A stretch of 64,000 nucleotides of DNA, taken from NCBI GenBank assembly GCA_963834365.1, contig CAWIBS010000009.1, positions 248,001 through 312,000 of the forward strand. Reading direction: 5' to 3'. This stretch comes from CAWJAP01 sp963834365 (GTDB lineage Bacteria > Acidobacteriota > Vicinamibacteria > Vicinamibacterales > Vicinamibacteraceae). The notes below the pieces were generated by a model. The model did not search any database and was not told the DNA's origin. It saw only the letters and a list, made by a program, of their open reading frames with translations. Shown here one piece after another: positions 60,311-64,000 of this stretch; positions within the stretch are counted from its first letter, which is position 1, and every line of letters starts with the position of its first letter. A program made the translations under genes and the position numbers.

Positions 60311-60934
60311 CTAGTAGAGACGTTCTGATTCGTCCTGTTTGATGATCGCGTCCAGGGCTTCAACCGGCATCGGAAGCGCGGCGGCATCCACCATCGTCTG
60401 AGCAAGACTTGGAAGACCATCGAGCGATGGCCAGGAATCCGGGCTCCACAGGCTCGAACGGACGATGCACTTCGAGCAGTGAAAGAACGCCTCTTCGACC
60501 TCGACCGCCAGGACGAAGTCCGGTGTCTTGCCGCGAGCCGCCATCGACCCGCGCAGATCGGCATCCCGAACGATCTGGGCGCTCCCGCTCACCCGCAGCG
60601 TCTCGCTCTTTCCAGGCACGAGAAAGATGAGACCGACCTTTGGATTCTCCAGGACGTTCGTGAATGTGTCGGCCCGGCGGTTCCCGGGCCGGTCCGGGAC
60701 CGTCACGGTCCTGTCATCCAGGACTCGAACGAAGCCCGGAGCATCTCCCTTGGGGGAAATATCCATCTGTCCACGGGCGTTCGCCGAGGCAATCAGAACA
60801 AAAGGCGATCTGGCAATGAAGGCACGGCAGTGCCGGTCCAGCAGTGAGAGGGTCTTCGCGACACATGGCGGCGGCGGCGTTCCCATGAGCTCGCGGAACT
60901 CAGCCGGGTCGGTGACGACGTCCTTGAACTGCAT
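60311..60934 (-). CDS. pyridoxamine 5'-phosphate oxidase family (FMN-binding) protein
   Basis: A 207-residue protein of the PNPOx-like split-barrel fold, subfamily with MSMEG_1061-like proteins. Blocks are VAKTLSLLDRHCRAFIARSP, then FVLIASANARGQMDISPKGD, then FVRVLDDRTVTVPDRPGNRR, then NPKVGLIFLVPGKSETLRVS and FHCSKCIVRSSLW. It would bind FMN or F420 and reduce a small substrate. FHCSKC with paired Cys is usual in the subfamily. It lies 25 bases behind the CadC-TPR gene stop-to-start region but upstream in reading order, both on the minus strand. Substrate is unknown. Confidence 0.88.
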   Translation of the reverse strand: MQFKDVVTDPAEFRELMGTPPPPCVAKTLSLLDRHCRAFIARSPFVLIASANARGQMDISPKGDAPGFVRVLDDRTVTVPDRPGNRRADTFTNVLENPKVGLIFLVPGKSETLRVSGSAQIVRDADLRGSMAARGKTPDFVLAVEVEEAFFHCSKCIVRSSLWSPDSWPSLDGLPSLAQTMVDAAALPMPVEALDAIIKQDESERLY

Positions 60935-60959
60935 CGAGAAACCCTCAAATCCACGTTCT

Positions 60960-62888
60960 TCAACGTGACGCGGTGCTGCTGTCCGCGTCCGTCGGAAGAT
61001 TCATTCGGCGAAGCAGCACCTGCCATCGAGGATCCGAGTGCAGGCTGTCGAGCCGGGGATCGGTCTTCACGTAATTGAGACCGTCGCGCTCTTCGAACAT
61101 CCTGAACAACATTCGAAAAGCTTCGTCCTTGTCGTCGAGCGCAGCGTAGGCTGCCGCCGACGCGAGCCAGTCTGTCTTGCTCGTCCGTCCTGTCCGGAGG
61201 ATTCTCCTTGCCTCGTCAACCTTCCCCATCCGCGCGTATATGCGGGCAATGGCTGGACCGACACCCGCCGGTCGCCCCAACAACTCGTCCGATTTGCGGT
61301 GGAAGGCAAGCGCCTCGGTGTACCTCCCCACCTCCTCATAGACATCGGCGAGCCGGTGATAGTTTGCAGGCGTCTGTGGCTCCAACTCGATGGCCTGGTT
61401 CAAGTGCACGATGGCCTCGTCGAATCTGCGCGCGCGGTACAGAATCCTCCCGAAACCTGACTGGACGGCCGCCGAGAGCGGGTCGCGTTGCTCGGCCTTC
61501 TCGATGTGAGCGATCGATTCAGGGAAGCGCCCCAGCGCCATGTACAGCATGCCGTGAAAGAAATGCGCGTCACGGCTGTTCGGATCGATCTCCAGGGCAC
61601 GGGCAAAGTCCTTCTCGGCGGCCGGCCAGTCCCAGTCGTAGCCGAACCTGATGCGGCCCATCGACACATGTGCTTCGGCGAGCTGTCGATCGAGCTCCAA
61701 CGCTCGTGTCGCGGCGGCACGTGACGGCGACTCGACCTGCTTCAGCGTCTTCGCCCCCCAGACGCCTCGCCACCACCAGGCGTGCGAGAGACCGGCATGT
61801 CCGGCCGCGTACTTGGGGTCCAGGCGTGTCGCGTGCTCGAAATGACCGATCGCCCGCGTCAAATCCTCCTCGGTGAGTCTCCAGAGATAATGCTGGCCGA
61901 GCAGATACTCCTGGTAGGCCGCTGGATTGACGGCGCCAGCCGAGGCCAGCCTGGCACGTTCTTCGGCCGTGATCTGGACCTGGATTTCCTCGCCGACGGC
62001 GCGGGCCACCTCGCCCTGCAGCTTCAGGACGTCGGTCAGCTCGCGCTCGTATGTTCGGGCCCACAGGTGCGTGTCGGTCGGCGCGTGGACCAGTTGGACG
62101 TTGATCCGCACTCGATCGCCGCTGCGCTGCACGGACCCTTCGACGACCGCGTCGACATTCAGCGTCCGCGCGATGTCTGGAAGCGAACGTGTCGCGCCCT
62201 TGAATCGCATCACCGACGTGCGTGAGACGACACGGAGCGCGCGGATGCGAGCGAGATTGGCGATCAGGGCCTCGGTCGTGCCGTCGGCGAAGTATTCCTG
62301 CGACGGGTCGCCCGACAGGTTGTCCAGCGGCAGCACGGCCAGGGCAGAGATTGGGGGGCGTCCCGCATCAACGGCCTGGGACACGCGCAGGCCGTAGACC
62401 AGCGCCACGACGGCGAGCGCCGCCAATCCGGCGAGCGCCACCGATCGCCACGGCCAACCGCGCCGCCGAGGTTCGGCAACCGCATTCGCCGTCACGAGCC
62501 CCGGGTCGTTCACGCCAACAGGCGCCGGGGTCTCGACGGGCGGCTTGTCGTCCGCCGCGTCGGCCACTTCCACAACTTCCGCGACGAACCTGTACCCGCG
62601 CCCGGGTACCGTGACGATGTACTGGTGGTCGTCGGGCGTCTCGCCCAGCGCCTTCCGCAGGACGGAGATGTTCCGCGCCAGCCCACCCTCTTCGACGACC
62701 GTGTCGCCCCAGACCCGCTGAAGCAACTCGTCCTTCGTGAGCACACGGCCGCGATGCTCGATGAGTGCGAGCAAGGTCTCGAGGGCTTTCGGAGCCAGCG
62801 CCACGAGCACGCCGTCGCGCAGCAGGAGGCGCCTGTCGACCTGCAGACGGTAGGGCCCGAACTCGTACGAGCGTCGCGCTTCGCTCAT
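60960..62888 (-). CDS. CadC-like winged-helix membrane regulator with TolB/FlgO-like and TPR domains
   Basis: A 642-residue regulator. Residues 5-100 are an OmpR/PhoB-type winged helix: YEFGPYRLQVDRRLLLRDGV, then LTKDELLQRVWGDTVVEEGG, then GRGYRFVAEV. A single membrane helix (SVALAGLAALAVVALVYGLR) follows, then a TolB/FlgO-like domain (LAVLPLDNLSGDPSQEYFAD, then VVEGSVQRSGDRVRINVQLV), and TPRs to the end (DFARALEIDPNSRDAHFFHG). It binds DNA in the cytoplasm while sensing outside, by analogy with CadC. The ATG at 62888 fits the winged-helix start; the frame extends to 62942. It is divergent from the PD40 gene and may regulate it. Confidence 0.9.
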   Translation of the reverse strand: MSEARRSYEFGPYRLQVDRRLLLRDGVLVALAPKALETLLALIEHRGRVLTKDELLQRVWGDTVVEEGGLARNISVLRKALGETPDDHQYIVTVPGRGYRFVAEVVEVADAADDKPPVETPAPVGVNDPGLVTANAVAEPRRRGWPWRSVALAGLAALAVVALVYGLRVSQAVDAGRPPISALAVLPLDNLSGDPSQEYFADGTTEALIANLARIRALRVVSRTSVMRFKGATRSLPDIARTLNVDAVVEGSVQRSGDRVRINVQLVHAPTDTHLWARTYERELTDVLKLQGEVARAVGEEIQVQITAEERARLASAGAVNPAAYQEYLLGQHYLWRLTEEDLTRAIGHFEHATRLDPKYAAGHAGLSHAWWWRGVWGAKTLKQVESPSRAAATRALELDRQLAEAHVSMGRIRFGYDWDWPAAEKDFARALEIDPNSRDAHFFHGMLYMALGRFPESIAHIEKAEQRDPLSAAVQSGFGRILYRARRFDEAIVHLNQAIELEPQTPANYHRLADVYEEVGRYTEALAFHRKSDELLGRPAGVGPAIARIYARMGKVDEARRILRTGRTSKTDWLASAAAYAALDDKDEAFRMLFRMFEERDGLNYVKTDPRLDSLHSDPRWQVLLRRMNLPTDADSSTASR

Positions 62889-63095
62889 GGGCCCCGGAAT
62901 GTTTCCGAAGGAAAACGAAGCTCCCTTGTAAGGACTTGTCACCGCCGCAGCGGCGAAGCTGCCTGGGGTCGAGCCTGGCCGTCGGCGCCATTCTACTGCC
63001 AGACGCAGCGGCGTCGACGGTGTCCGGCAGGTGCTCGAGCGCCCGCCATGGAGTCCGGGACACGACGTCTCCAGCTCGACCGAAGGGAGAACACT

Positions 63096-64000
63096 ATGTC
63101 ACGAACCGCCAGCCGCACGACCGTCCTTCCCATTGTCCTCACTCTGCTCGTCGGGTTGAGCGTGTTGAACGCATCACGCGACGAGAGCGAGCGGTTCGAT
63201 GACTGGACTCCGCCGGAGAATCTCGGGGACACCGTGAATTCTCCCTTCCAGGAGTTCCTTCCCACGCTGTCCAGGAACGGGCTGAGCCTCTATTTCGTGT
63301 CCGACCGGCCGGGATCGTTGGGTGGAGAGGATCTGTGGGCTTCACGGCGGGAGCGTCGCGACGCGCCCTGGGGCACACCGGTGAACCTCGGTGCCGGGCT
63401 CAACACGGCCTTCGACGAGCGCTCGCCGGAGCTGTCGCGCGACGGGCACCTGCTGTTCTTCGCGACAAATCGTCCCGGCGGCCTGGGAGGATTCGACATC
63501 TGGATCGCATGGCGAGCCCATATCCACGATGACTTCGGCTGGCAGCCCGCGGTCAATCTCGGCGCCGGCGTGAACAGCAGCGCCGGTGATTTTGGGCCGA
63601 GCTACTTCGAGAATGAGGAAATCGGCATCCCCACCCTCTATTTCGCGAGCGGTCGCCCGGGAGGCCTCGGGAACGCGGATATCTACCTCAGTCAGCTTCG
63701 TCGTGACGGCTCCTTCGGACCGGCAACGCCCGTGTCGGAGCTCAACAGCCCCGAGGGTGACTTCCGTCCATCGATTCGGGGCGACGGCCTCGAGATCGTG
63801 TTCGACTCGAATCGCCCCGGGCTACCTGATGTCCCCGGGATTGGTTTACGGGACCTCTGGGTGTCGAGGCGCAGCTCGCCGACGGCGTCGTGGTCGATCC
63901 CGAAGAACCTCGGTCCCGTTCTCAATAGCCCGTTCAACGACTACCTCGCGATGCTGTCGTCCAACGGACGAACGCTCGTGATGGTGTCCGATCGGCCCGA
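63096..64000 (+). CDS. PD40 (WD40-like) beta-propeller protein, cut by window end
   Basis: The frame is open from ATG 63096, with an AAGGGAG site 8 bases upstream, to the end of the window (over 300 residues). A signal-like N-terminus (TVLPIVLTLLVGLSVLNAS) is followed by at least four propeller blades with repeated phrases: SPFQEFLPTLSRNGLSLYFV, SDRPGSLGGEDLW, AFDERSPELSRDGHLLFFAT, NRPGGLGGFDIW, YFASGRPGGLGNADIYL and FDSNRPG. This is the PD40 repeat found in TolB and OmpA-linked proteins. Exported propellers of this type are scaffolds or binding proteins. It may continue into an OmpA domain outside the window; this cannot be seen. Confidence 0.85.
   Translation, partial: MSRTASRTTVLPIVLTLLVGLSVLNASRDESERFDDWTPPENLGDTVNSPFQEFLPTLSRNGLSLYFVSDRPGSLGGEDLWASRRERRDAPWGTPVNLGAGLNTAFDERSPELSRDGHLLFFATNRPGGLGGFDIWIAWRAHIHDDFGWQPAVNLGAGVNSSAGDFGPSYFENEEIGIPTLYFASGRPGGLGNADIYLSQLRRDGSFGPATPVSELNSPEGDFRPSIRGDGLEIVFDSNRPGLPDVPGIGLRDLWVSRRSSPTASWSIPKNLGPVLNSPFNDYLAMLSSNGRTLVMVSDRP

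Overview
The window is GC-rich chromosomal DNA from a bacterium that most resembles an acidobacterium, possibly class Vicinamibacteria. The pointers are an acidobacterial-type duplicated permease with a PadR regulator, an Oar-like TonB-dependent receptor with an N-terminal carboxypeptidase-regulatory-like domain, Ser/Thr kinases fused to TolB/FlgO-like and TPR regions, and a CadC-like regulator with TPRs. No rRNA, tRNA, CRISPR array or phage module was seen. Many long genes read correctly only if the frame changes inside the gene, while short genes are mostly intact. I treat most of these shifts as probable sequence errors and annotate across them; the exact shift points are approximate.

Layout. 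1-6.5 kb: a patch of small accessory genes (two VOC copies, a methyltransferase, an HxlR regulator, DUF1326, a CPBP protease, DoxX-like, DUF1801, PhnB-like) with gene remnants and a duplicated locus that lost its coding region. 6.5-9.8 kb: PadR and an ADOP-type permease. 9.9-10.4 kb: DUF1697. 10.5-19.05 kb: a compact minus-strand array of eight genes: an ECF-like sigma factor, a small protein, an unknown protein, a stand-alone Lon-type peptidase, an SMC/Rad50-like ATPase, a small helical protein, a MIDAS-type vWA protein and a protein with a TY-Chap-like C-terminus. It looks like an NTP-dependent conflict or stress system and is the main candidate for something undescribed.

19-31 kb: a DUF4136 lipoprotein-like protein, a Ser/Thr kinase, a very large cyclic beta-1,2-glucan synthase and a BASS-type transporter. 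31.8-40.4 kb: a DUF4091 protein, a TPR protein, polyphosphate:AMP phosphotransferase and an Oar-like receptor. 40.5-50 kb: a minus-strand group with a KAS III-like ketosynthase coupled to a kinase/ATPase, a flavin amine oxidase, a ThDP enzyme and an HpcH/HpaI aldolase, decorated with palindromic repeats. 50.2-52.8 kb: a two-gene operon of a membrane protein and a divergent FtsZ/tubulin-family GTPase, the second notable system. 52.8-64 kb: a secreted PHP-like protein, an MscS channel, two cytochromes c, an arylsulfatase, a PNPOx-like protein, a CadC-TPR regulator and a PD40 beta-propeller protein cut by the window edge.

Three repeat families lie between genes: a 157-166 bp near-perfect palindrome (three copies), a 150 bp accagcta/tagctggt-rich inverted repeat (two copies) and short GGCTTCAGCC-type palindromes.
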